NCBI GenBank assembly: GCA_905221605.1
Contig: CAJNDS010000455.1
Location: 1 to 64,000 of the forward strand
Reading direction: 5' to 3'
DNA: 64,000 bases
Origin: Symbiodinium natans
Taxonomy: Eukaryota > Sar > Dinophyceae > Suessiales > Symbiodiniaceae
The notes under the pieces are model-generated. The model was given only the letters and a program-made list of their open reading frames with translations. It did not search any database and was not told the origin of the DNA. The position numbers and the translations under genes are program-made. Numbering within the stretch: the stretch's first letter is position 1; each line of letters starts with the position of its first letter. Below are positions 47,614 to 58,169 of this stretch, piece by piece.

Positions 47614-49062
47614 GTCCCACATGCCACACCGCCCTTCTCGCTCTTATTGGGCAGCTTGAAAGTGTTAAAACCTGCAATGCAATGCAAACTCAGACTACAA
47701 ATCCAGTATTTCAGGCTGTGGGCGGGGATGAGGCACCTTGAACCATGAACCTTGCTGCGGATGTCTCTGCACCATGCAGCCACACTCCAGGGCTGACATT
47801 GCCTTCCGGGGGCATCCTTGCATGCGCGTGCATGTACATACAACTTCTGTACGTGTAACCCAATGGCAAACAGTTTAGCGTTCCATGTGTACTTTGAAAT
47901 CCCTGAACTCCAAACCGCGTGACTCAAACACGGATTGGCCATGCGCCATCCCTCCGACCTTGAACCTTAAAGCTCGAAGTTAGGGTGCAGCACTTCCCTA
48001 AAGGCCAACACCACCGGTGCCGTACTCCATTTTGCTTCGAGGCTTTTGAAAGCATCTGTTTTGCAGGGTCTGTGCTCTGCACGCACTGCAAGTCGTTCGG
48101 GTCTTCAAAAACAATCGGAAGCAAGGCACAAGCATGCATATTGCAACACCCTCTAAACCCGGTCCTGAATTCTATACCCTAAATTCTATACTCCAGTATA
48201 CTCCTGAATCCTAAGGCATCCGCAACTCCTGCAATTGGCTCGTCAGCTTCCATACCTTTAACCTGAAACTGCACACCCCCTGTGTTCAGGACTCGATTGG
48301 CTGGCTGCGGATTGGGTGCTACTGTCAGGGTAGTTTGGGGTTGGGCTAGGCGTTTGATATCGCTCGATGCAAGATAGCGCGTACCCTCTTATGCAAGATT
48401 CGTGCCATGCGCATGCGCAGGTTCAAGGCTGTGCCTCTAGCCACAGGTGGACTAGAACCGACTGAGCCGTGTTTCCAACGTTTGAGCTTAACCAGCGCCC
48501 AAGCTTGGGGGACTTGAGGTCCAAACGAAAGTCCCATATTTCAACCAATACAATGACAAGTAGAACAAGAGCCCAGATAATGGAATGGAGGTAAGAAGTT
48601 GCAAGATGGACTGCCGAAACATGCGAAGATCAAAGAATCGACTTTTTTTGAATATGGGTGAGCTCCATGGTAAGCAAACCTGGATGTGGAGAATAGTGCA
48701 AGTACTGAAAGCACTTCCATTGTTGCACTACCGAGTGGGTGCCATGATAAAAAAACATAGATGACGCTTCAATCCAAGGACTTAAAGTAACATTTGGTGG
48801 AAAAGGGATAGGACATTTTGATAGGACTCTTTACTGCTCACGGTGATGATGCCGACCAGGCATGTTGCACGTGTGCTTATAACCGATCAAGGGCATGTGA
48901 CATACGACTTCGATAGCCATTCTTAAAGGCTTCTTTCGCAAGTGAACTTGACAATTTCCGCCGAGTGGGTGAACTTGTTCTTCACATGGGACAGGATTGA
49001 AACTTCCAACCTGTCCCTGACACTTTGCCGCGCGAAGAGCTTAAAAAGCACCAGCAGAAACG

Positions 49063-49494
49063 CTAGTGGCGATGCGCGGCATAATGCCTCATGCAATTTT
49101 CTGTGCACAAGCGATTTTCCATACTCCTAGAACACGAAATTCTGCCTTCGTAACCGAAGGGTAATGTCATGTTTTCTGTGCGGAATAACACATCTTCCGC
49201 CGTTTGCTGTGTCGCATGTTTAGTGCCGATTCCAGGATACGGGATGGCAGTGGCCACCAGGTCCTCTGCCCCACTTGGCAGAGCACAGCCAGTTTTGAGA
49301 TGTAGAAGGAGCATTTTTTCCTGCTGATACGGAGCTGCATCAGCTTCTTCACTGAAACAATGGGGGGCTTCTGCCCAGCGCGGGGTGGGGGGGGTGGGGG
49401 CTTCAAAATTGTGGCCCAAACATGCTGGCACTGGCCATTTTCTGAATGGCAAGGAGGATACCTTTCTGGTGTCTCCCACACGTGCCGGTTTCAC
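49063..49494 (-). CDS. 143-codon minus-strand open frame, unknown
   Basis: It begins MKPARVGDTRKVSSLPFRKW (first codon TTG-type) and ends TAA-side near 49063 with a basic Cys/His tail. The middle (around SGAEDLVATAIPYPGIGTKH) is evenly mixed. A second minus-strand frame overlaps for 104 codons. Two overlapping long frames point to low stop density, not proof of coding. Confidence 0.2.
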   Translation of the reverse strand: MKPARVGDTRKVSSLPFRKWPVPACLGHNFEAPTPPTPRWAEAPHCFSEEADAAPYQQEKMLLLHLKTGCALPSGAEDLVATAIPYPGIGTKHATQQTAEDVLFRTENMTLPFGYEGRISCSRSMENRLCTENCMRHYAAHRH

Positions 49495-49529
49495 ATTGTT
49501 TCACACCTTCTGCCCCTCTGCCTTTACAG

Positions 49530-49751
49530 GCTAGCAGGCCTTCTCCAGCAAGCATCCATCTTCTAGGCCTGAGCCTCAGTGAGAAGACCAGCAGTGCTGG
49601 TGAAGGCATTTACACGATGCACATTTCTAGAATCTTGCCCCAACAACGCCGCCGTGCACTCAACAACGGCACGCAAGGGACATGCTTTTCTGATCGTTGG
49701 GAGTATGGAGTCATCCACGTTTCGAGCTTAAATGCAAACCATGACCCGTAA
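49530..49751 (+). CDS. probable terminal exon, unknown protein
   Basis: A textbook acceptor, a pyrimidine-rich stretch ending GCCTTTACAG at 49529, is followed in phase 0 by a frame open for 73 codons to TAA. It reads around LSLSEKTSSAGEGIYTMHIS and RWEYGVIHVSSLNANHDP. The frame is also open upstream to 49446. The minus strand over 49063-49494, partly upstream of this exon, is open for 143 codons. No family is recognised. The strength of the acceptor is the main support. Confidence 0.3.
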   Translation, partial: ASRPSPASIHLLGLSLSEKTSSAGEGIYTMHISRILPQQRRRALNNGTQGTCFSDRWEYGVIHVSSLNANHDP

Positions 49752-49759
49752 ATGCTTCT

Positions 49760-52700
49760 ACTGTTGCTGGCTCAGCTGCGCCACTGTGCACACAAGCAGG
49801 AGGCAGCATAGGCGAAATGCCCTGCCCAGTTTAGTGGCGTGTACAGCCTGAGGGTGTAACCGACTGTTTCAGGTGGTAGTGTTCTTTGAGTGCATAGACA
49901 GCGTTGTGAAGGACATGCGCAACCTACCTTAACTGTCCCTGAGGATGGAGTCGCAAAACAAGACTCCCACAACCCTGGAGGCCCTGAGCGCTGAAGGTTT
50001 GAGGCACTTAATAAGCCGACTTCAAACCCAAACTTAGGTCAAGGAACGACAGCCAGGAACAGTTATTAATCAGAGTCGAGGTCGGAAAGATGTGGCAATG
50101 TGACTGGCTTCTTCAGGGCCTTGCCGAAACTGCCCCCATCATGCATCCATCTAGAAAATGTTTCATGCACTCTTGAAAATACGCTTGCACCTCCCCTGCA
50201 CGACTGTGTAACAGTTCAATGAGTAGGGCTAGCAACAATACCAGGATACCGTAGAATACCCAAAGAATACGGATCTCCTCACAGCGGAACCATCTCAACT
50301 TAGTCTGAAGGGTCGTAAAAACCATCAATGCTGGATTCGCGATGTGACTGTGCGGCCTTACCAGCAACCCTGAACCAAATCAGTCGGTCCGCAACCAAAG
50401 TCCAGGCCACCCTTTCCACTAGCAGCCGAACTTTATCATTCAGGCGCAACATGTCCGACCGATTTCAACCGTAGGGATTTTCGTAGGGGCTGTACAGGTG
50501 CTCTGCTCCTAGCTCATAGCACGCGAACCTTGAGTGGTGTCCAAGGGAAGAAGAACGTCAGAGCTTCTTCTTCCATGTATATGCCTTACTTCTGGAATCT
50601 TCTGGAGTGGTGCAGGAATACCTTGCCAGTTCGGGCAGGTCTGCTTCACTGTGTGGGTGGAAAGCAAACATTTGCGCATACTTGCCCTAAACTCCATGAA
50701 CCGAACCATCTCGAAGCCCTTGGTTAACCTAAATTCGCCTCATTCCTCATCGTTTTACAACCCGAGGAGATTTCGAATTCTGGATTTGCCTTATTCTTTC
50801 AGCCACGAGGCTGCAGTCGTGCATAGGAGGATGTTAAGGTATGCCAGGGCTTGAGATGGATCTTGAAGCCTTCCACTGCCTTCCACTGACGCTTGCTTAT
50901 AATGAAGCGAATTTGCTTCTCAGCGTAGTGCATTTTGACCTTTTGTAAGGTGCCGTTAGAAACAAGGAGCAAATGCCCAGCTTACATGCCATGCTCAAGC
51001 CCTGGCAGTCCCGCGCTAGGCTCTCATGCCGCCCACGACTTTGAACTTTGAAGTCGACCTCGTGCTCAGGTGGGAAGGCCTACATGATAAGAATATGGAA
51101 CACCACCCTCTGAACTCCTGATTCGTCAGGGGCGTTGAGACTGGTGGAGGCTTGCTCTGGCTTCGCGTCCAGATCTCTCCATGTGACATTTGTGTTTCTG
51201 TCCGCCGGCTGCGGTGCAGGTGCGTCTTCCTACGGACAGCCATGTGCCAGCATCCACACCTCCCCCCATCATCCCAATATTGCTCGCCACTCCCCACCCT
51301 GTCCACCCCCCCTGTCAACTCGATATGGCGCTCCACCCCGCTTTTGATCACCTCCCCACGCCCCTCCCCCTTTCCGTGCCCTCCCGGTCGATTGAACACC
51401 TCCCCACACATCCATATCTCCCCATGCCCTCCCGTCAACCGGATCGCGCGTTGTCCACACCTCTCCTCCCGTCAATCGGATATCGCGGTCCCCCCTTGTC
51501 CACCACCCGTCAACTGCCCTGCGCACTCCCCCCGTCCATGTTCTGTCCGACCCCGGGCCTCTCCCTTCAAGACATTTCGCCCGACAACCTGTCAGCGCAA
51601 TAACTCAGCCTCAACCATGGCTTCAGAAAAGCCTTCCTTTGCCAACAAGTCCCAAGCCCAGACTGTGTGGAAGTTCTGGTCGGTCTGCTGCTGATCAGTT
51701 GGTCTTTACCTGGGAGGCTGCAAGGTTTCAGGTACAGGGTCTTGAGTTTCGCAATGAGCATCAGTGAATGGTGGAGGAAAAGACTGCGGATTGGTTTGCG
51801 TAGTCACGCCTCTGTCTCGAGATCCTTTAAAGGCTTCAATATGCTAAGGCCGAAAGAACCTATGTTTGCCATCGCAACCCTTTTTGCACACACACACACA
51901 CAAGTTACAGAGCAGAGACACTGCTCGACGATATCATCAGTTTCGAAGGTCTCGTGATCTTAGCAACTTTAACGGTGTTGTTTGTTCACGGGCCTTTGGT
52001 CCGAATCGGGTCGCCTCCACATCGCAACGTTGTGCCGCCAGAATAATTACGGCTTCAGGTTACTTCAGTTGAAGGGCCTGCCTCGGGAATGCACGTGAGC
52101 AGTGAATGCCCCGACCCTTGGTACATGACATGGCTCTTATAGCCGAAGGCAGTGCTCCACAGGCAAAAGCTGTACATCAATCAGGATCCGTTTACAGGAG
52201 CTCTAGGACGCTCTGCAGCCATAAGCCATCATAACCACGAAAGATCTCAAACACAAAGGCGGAACCATTATTTTAAACTTTGCAACCGATTGTGTGACTT
52301 TGAATGTCGAGTCTCAGCTCCTCGACACGATTCCTTCCACAGGCCTGCGTGATGTCGGTGAAGGGCGGCTCAAGCCTGGAGCTGTTGATGCTGGGACTCG
52401 AGGTCGAATCAGGAGGAGGGCACATGAAGGGTGCCTTAGGCTTGGTACTAGGTGGTCCGATGTAGGGTGTGCTAGTGTATGGGAGGCAGGGGGATGGTGG
52501 CGGGACTCAGGTTGCCAACAAAAAGCAGGGCTTATGGCTTCCGGACCGAGTTCAGAGTCTGTTAACTCAGTTCCATGATTTGCTTTACACTCGATCTTTG
52601 CACTTCACACATGTAGCTTTGCACCAGAGTGGTTTCTGCGTATGCACTGACATGCCAGCATTTTCAACACTCCTTGGGCATCATGCTCTGTGATGTGTAT

Positions 52701-53840
52701 TGGCTGTTAGCTTTAATCTGCGCGGAAAGCTTCATGGCCGATGCGGCCTACAAAAAATTGGAGGAGCATTGCGTCTTCAAAGCCCAATATCCAGGGTCAC
52801 AGAGTGCAAAAGCCTCATGGCACGTGAAGTCCTAAAGGCCCAGTGGCACTTCGTTCTGTGTGCAATGTGAGGCGTTGGCGGCTCGAAATTGGTCTTGAAC
52901 GTAAGCAGAAAGCGGGACTTGGATTTGTGTGGAAATGTGGCGTACATGCGGCGGAGCTGAGGGGCGAGATGCAGACCTCAAAGATCGATGCGGAAGGGGC
53001 TTTGGAGGGAACAATGCTCAAGAAGCCGGCTCACAGAGACAACAGCCACGGCTGGATCATGTGGCGCGCATTGTTTCGGCACATGCCAGGTTTGTACTGT
53101 TCTTCGGCAAACGAACGATTGGGTCTGCCTCTGGCGGCGTGTTCCTCCCGCGAGACAAGTGCTGTGCAACATAGAACACGCAACAGAGGTCCCGCAAGTC
53201 ATTTTGCGACCTTCCTGGGCTTTGGGGGCTCTCGAGCCTTTGGGGCCATCTTCTCCTCTTGGGTCCCATGTGATCTGCAGCCTAAACAAAAGCACCAGGG
53301 CAGACTTGGTACACTTTTCAATAAGAAAAAGCCGCATACCAGGTGAGTGGAGGGCCAGCGGGCATGTTCCTGATCTATGGTTGGCATCGAAAACTCCCAC
53401 CACTCAGCAGCCACATCCGAAACATCTTCAACTTTACCTCACGCATTAGGCTTCGCAGTTGGGACTTCTGCTGACGTAGTAGGTGCATGTCGACTTTGCA
53501 TGCACGCGCTGGCAGCCTTGGCAAAGGGTTTGAGGACCTCCCCAACAATACAAAGCTCCGACACCCTGTGTTCAGGCTTCAGCCGATGGTGGCCGGTGTT
53601 TCGGCTGCGGGATTCCACTTCCGAGGTTCGGGGTTGAGGGTACCTTTGTCCTGTTCATGCCTGGGGCTGCCGGGGTTCCTGCCGATCTGACGACTTCGCC
53701 TTTGGCTTCATGACTTCATGTCTAGGCGAGGACGAATCGCCTTGCGATTACAGTAGTGCATCTGATGCAGCTGACATTGACCAAAAAACAAGTTGGCGAT
53801 TTCACTTCATTTCATGTAGTAGTATATTCACTACCACTTG
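49760..53840. other. no well-supported gene
   Basis: It holds the degenerate minisatellite at 51305-51545 and a short CA run at 51887-51902. At 52843-53449 three plus frames and two minus frames of 80-167 codons overlap; low stop density prevents a choice. One reads around FVLFFGKRTIGSASGGVFLP. Confidence 0.35.
51305..51545 (+). repeat. diverged repeat, core CTCCCGTCAACCGGATATCGCG-like
   Basis: Five to six imperfect copies of a CCGTCAAYCGGATATCGCG type core occur at about 51310, 51380, 51430, 51468 and 51508, in a C-rich pyrimidine background. Open frames of 137-180 codons across it arise from the low stop content. Confidence 0.6.
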
Positions 53841-53865
53841 AATTTATACTTCGTTCCGACTGCGC

Positions 53866-54225
53866 ATGTTAATGCTTCGCGATCCATTGCCCGAGGGATC
53901 TTCGTGCAGAATCTCCGTCCACGGCGTCCTGTCCTACCTACCACCTGGGTTGGGTTGGTTTCTTCTGTTCCTTCCTGATGGGTTCTTCCACCTTGTAAGA
54001 CCCAAGCAGAGCACGCAAGTGATGTGGTTCAACTGGTGTGCCCAGCACTTCTCGGACGTAAGGGTAATGAACAAGCGTAGCAAATTGGCGCATCTAGCAT
54101 GTGCTCAAAAAGAGTCGATCTCTGGCTTGCTAACAGAAAAAGGTTTTGTTCGCGGTGCGTCGATCGTAGCTTTTGTTGGGTCTGGTCCCGTGGTTGGAAT
54201 CCACGCCGAAAATTACGTTACATGA
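53866..54225 (+). CDS. 119-codon ATG open frame, unknown protein
   Basis: It begins with ATG, only eight codons after an upstream in-frame stop, and runs to TGA. It reads around LPPGLGWFLLFLPDGFFHLV, then a basic region, then around KESISGLLTEKGFVRGASIV. Codon third positions are varied and there is no low complexity. The AT-rich DNA directly upstream (53760-53860) lacks open frames, as a promoter region might. A second frame (54099-54305) overlaps the end. No domain is recognised. Confidence 0.35.
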   Translation: MLMLRDPLPEGSSCRISVHGVLSYLPPGLGWFLLFLPDGFFHLVRPKQSTQVMWFNWCAQHFSDVRVMNKRSKLAHLACAQKESISGLLTEKGFVRGASIVAFVGSGPVVGIHAENYVT

Positions 54226-55322
54226 ACAACTCCAACACCTGCAGCACCACAGACATTGTAGAGACCGCACAAAAATCCGAAAGATCAACCGAGCTACTTT
54301 GGTAAGGACGGATGGATGGGCGAGACCATGGGTGACTCGGCCATGGGCGCCTCATCCAGGATCTTGCTTTCACTGCAGTTTTAAGGTGTAAGCCTAGGTC
54401 AAAGATCGGGCTTAAGCTTGAGTGTATGGGGCTTCGTATTCATGTCTGTCATGTCTGATGGAGTAGTCACTACAGCAAGCTGCAAAGGTGATCATCAAGT
54501 GTACACAGACATGCTGTGGGTGGTCATGTCTCAGTACTCTAACCTAAATCCAATTTTAGGTGAGGTTGAGGGTGCAGGGGTTGGTACACCTCCAGAAGCA
54601 TCGCGGTGAAGCGAGGGTCCTGACTTGTCAAACCATCCTAAACCGGAGATTCTCATGAACAGCTGTTCTGATCAATACGAAGCGTAAGGGCCCATCCATC
54701 GAAACCAAGCCAAGCTGCAAGGCAAGAAGCACGCCCAACGTCTCCGTGATGTGACACATTGTCCTGAAGAGCAAATGTAAAGCTTAAAGGAACGTCATAA
54801 CAAGATTTTGGTACTCCTGGGAGGGAATGTGGCTGCAGCTTCTGGGTTGGAGGTTGCAACGGTTACAAACACCAGGCTCAGCCTTCGATTGAATGCTTGA
54901 ATCATAATCAGACCCGAAGCTCCAAATGCCGAATCCACATTTGTAAGAATGCCTGATGTGGTTCAGTAGAGGTTTGGGCTGCAGGGTTGAGGGCCGGCGC
55001 CATCCCACCCCTATCAAAACAACTCCTCCGATCCCCTCATTCCTAAACTGAAACCTGCTCCGGGCTCTTGCCTCCACGTCGATAGGGCCTCAGGACAGAC
55101 ATAGGACAGAAGGGTGTATAATTCGGGTTCAAGGGTTCAAAATACTCCTTGGGAGTTTCAAGCCAACACGACCACTCCCCATCTCCCGGCCCTACTACAA
55201 TGCCCCAAGGCAGGCATCGCATCTCCGCAAAAAGACGACCGACATTGCAATGGCATGCGTGAGGAACGTTTCTGCCCGGACCACGCGTGGCTGGAACAGC
55301 ACGTGCTGGTCCTCTAAAGAAA

Positions 55323-55596
55323 ATGCAGCACATCTCGCTCGCTTTTGATGCGTTGTCGCAACCTTGGGCAAACGTTGAGTCTGCGCTTCCGTCCCTTGTC
55401 ACAGTGCGGAAAACGGTTTTTTCGGCGCCACACGTTCTCCCGATCTCGGCGTTCTCGGCTTGCGTTTCTCGGCCCAAATGTTGCTTTCACGTATGACGCA
55501 GCGTACTCGCATGATGCGGATGATGATCATGATGATGATAATGCCGCTCATGACAAACTTCAGTTGTACAACGCTTTCAGGCCATTCAGTGTCTAA
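55323..55596 (+). CDS. candidate with His/Asp-rich C-terminus
   Basis: An ATG frame (55323-55496) reads MQHISLAFDALSQPWANVES and stays open to TGA. A second frame (to TAA at 55594-55596) ends with a His/Asp-rich stretch (around YSHDADDDHDDDNAAHDK) coded by GAT repeats. A CACGTATGACGCAG stretch at the overlap offers donor and acceptor words but no clean intron. The minus strand is open over 55043-55477 for 144 codons, so the strand is not certain. No domain is recognised. Confidence 0.25.
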
Positions 55597-56008
55597 CTAA
55601 GAAAACATGGACCCTGACACACAAAGACATTGACCTCAAAAACCCAAAGCTGCTGAAGCCTGAAGCCTTGACCCGGCACTGCAGTTGAGCCGCTGGGAGG
55701 TATAGAAAGGTCCCGAAGCTCTTCCGATGAACTGGGAGCTTGAAACGCCGCGATTTCAGGGGATGTCAGGGTTTAGGGTGTCGAGATTCAGGGCCTAGCA
55801 CGTCGACATCCTTCCCTCGTTCCCTCGTAAACGCAAACGACGGTTTTCTTTTAAGTAGCATCGGACATGCGTGGTGCACAACCTTGGCAAAGCGATACCC
55901 CAGGTCCCAGGAGTCAACTTGCTGGTGCACAAAGTTTCATCAATCTTTTGGAACACGCACGTTGTAGAAATGTCGCGAGATCGCAAGTCTGCCAGTCATC
56001 GCGTCCAT

Positions 56009-56107
56009 GTGGCGCGCGTGGCGCGCGTGGCGCGCGTGGCGCGCGTGGCGCGCGTGGCGCGCGTGGCGCGGGTGGCGCGCGTGGCGCGCGTGGCGCGGGT
56101 GGCGCGC
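56009..56107 (+). repeat. GTGGCGCGC tandem repeat, 11 copies
   Basis: Eleven 9-bp units run without indels. Copies 7 and 10 end in CGG, not CGC. All six frames are open across it, so the open frames here have no coding weight. Confidence 0.97.
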
Positions 56108-56401
56108 GTGCGTGCCTGGGAAGTTACAGCGTTCGACTTTCGACGTTTTAGGGGCTTGGGGTGGAGTCGGATGTGAAAGATTTGGGGGGCCAAATGTCAT
56201 ATTCTTGATCAAGTCCCAGTTCCCACTCCAAAATAAAGGCTCTTAGCGAGATGCCATAACTCTCAACCCTAGGCCTTGGGGCTTGGGGCTTCTCTAGGTT
56301 GAGGGCTCATGAAGCCCAGAATGAACTCTGAGCCCTTTCAATGATTGTAGCCGGTTGGCTGGCGTTTTTTCGCATCATTTTCTCTTATTCTCGACTTGCA
56401 G

Positions 56402-56675
56402 GGGCATAACGAGTCGGAGGTTGACAGCCCATCTCCCCCACTCTGCTGTGGCCTTGATTTTACCACAGCCACATGGAATTGAACAGCTACAGCTTGAGTT
56501 CCACGGCCCAGCCAAGCAACAAGACAGTGACCTCTATGTGCAAGATTGCGAAGTTGTCGAACCTTTCACCGGTGTCGGCATCGCACCTCCCGGTTGTCTG
56601 GGGCACGTGAGACAGTGGGCTCCAGCAGTGCTAATTAAGAAGGACGCCGTACTGGGGATCCACAAAGTTCTCTAG
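56402..56675 (+). CDS. probable terminal exon, unknown protein
   Basis: A strong acceptor (a T-rich tract over about 25 bases ending CGACTTGCAG at 56401) is followed by a frame open for 91 codons to TAG at 56673-56675, entered after one base. It reads around PHGIEQLQLEFHGPAKQQDS, DLYVQDCEVVEPFTGVGIAP and RQWAPAVLIKKDAVLGIHKV. It is well mixed, with alternating hydrophobic positions typical of folded proteins. Upstream DNA carries intergenic-type words, as expected of an intron. No matching donor was identified. No family is recognised. Confidence 0.4.
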
Positions 56676-57675
56676 AAGTACGAACAAGCTTGAACTTTCC
56701 CGAAAGAATTGAGTTTCTCAATAGGGTGGGTGGGTGGGGAAGCGCACTAAAGGAGTTATGGCTGGCAACTCCAACCAAACATGCAGCACTGGGTAGAAAA
56801 TTCCCAAGCCCGAGACAGGGTGATCGCAGGCAAAATGCAGGGGGAACGTGAGAGAAGGCATTCACCCCGACAAAAATGAGTCAAACTTACTGCGACCACG
56901 CGATGTGGGTACCGTCACCTACATGCATTCTAAGCGGTCCAGACCCAAAGCCCTGCCTAAGCCGGAAGTGAAAGCGGAGGTACTTCTCGCTCTCCCACTT
57001 CAGCACTCCCCGGAGATGAGTTTTCATGGCCTCGGTGTAAGTCGGCTTATATTCACCATGCATCCTCATGGGCCGGTTTCTTGAGGTACGATTTACATGC
57101 CGGGTTCTCTTGGATGTCGAACCCCAAGTCTGGCGTGATCCGCTTGGGGCAACCAGTCCACCCTCAAACCTCATCAGACCCCAAGCTCCAAACCTTGAAA
57201 CAAGCAAAGCTGCGAGTATGCTGAGTTGGTTCTATGTTGAAGGTTGCACAAGCTTGGATGTAGGCAAGGCCCGTCAGATGTAAAACCTCCAAATCCTGAC
57301 TTCTGTTATTGTAGGAATCAAAAAAACTTCACAAGTTCTGGATGAGGTTGAGGTCTGCAAGCTTTTAACTCCAAACTTAAAACCTTGCACCTGCAACCTG
57401 AAATCCGGCATACTCTGACTCTCGTACACTGAAACCCGCAAAACCCTACAACTCTCAACGCTTACACTCACAAGCAATCAGAGGAATCTTGGGGCCAGGG
57501 CTGCTAATAGCTGAACCGTGGCCATCAGGGTGCAGCTTAAGTTCTATTCCCTGAACGAAAAGCCGCGAAACCGCGAAACCCGCGTCAACATTTCCCCAAC
57601 CTTCCCTCATTTCCAGCTGTCGGCCACGAAAGCCCAAGACATTTTCTGCCGCCGGTAGCCTGATGAACGATCAGC

Positions 57676-58161
57676 TTGCGTGGCAGAAAGACTATTCTAG
57701 GGCAGGGCTTGATTTGGAGCTTGGAAAGCGGGATTGAAAATTTCACGATTTCGAGTCGACTTGAAGCCGCTTGCCCTGTTCACAAAAGCCTGCATCCCTT
57801 TTTGACTCTGCCAAGACCATCTCTTCCATTCGAGAAAAGTTCTGCGGAGCTTATGCTCCACGCTACAAGTGTCCTTCAGCGACAGACATCTCTTGCAGTC
57901 TAGGCTCGGAGAGAAACAAATTGTTAGAACGTGCTCAGCAGCCCATAACACAATCCCGAACCCCAAAAGTAAATGCTCGCTTTGGCATTTGGTGGTGTTT
58001 ACAGGATAATAGCTCTCGTTCTACACATGTTTGCCGTGAACTTTCGAACTCTAACGGTAGCACTCATCCGTAAAACCGAACACAAGCCAAAATGGACGAG
58101 CAGCGGTGAAAGCACAAATGTGCGGCCACACCTCCTGCCGGACACAATGCCTGCGGCATAG
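57676..58161 (+). CDS. overlapping open frames, unknown
   Basis: Three plus frames overlap in series: 57676-57903, 57771-58073 and 57973-58161. The second reads around SIREKFCGAYAPRYKCPSAT and SERNKLLERAQQPITQSRT. Junctions between them were not resolved. The minus strand is open over 58051-58404. They may be exons of one gene or chance. Confidence 0.2.
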
Positions 58162-58169
58162 TGCGAGTT

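Larger units (their letters stand above)
45122..49180. other. mostly repeat-bearing DNA, no convincing gene
   Basis: It includes a CT microsatellite at 45452-45511 and a compound microsatellite at 47432-47613. Frames open at 45836-46174 (minus) and over the microsatellites are not supported. The segment 48540-49000 is AT-richer and lacks open frames over 60 codons until its end. Confidence 0.45.

Noticed and set aside
47393-47741. Open frames of 88-109 codons rich in Cys, Val, Tyr and Asp
   Set aside because: They are translations of the TG, TA and GATGTA microsatellites.
55867-56246. Five overlapping frames over the GTGGCGCGC repeat
   Set aside because: The repeat has no stop in any frame, so openness carries no information.
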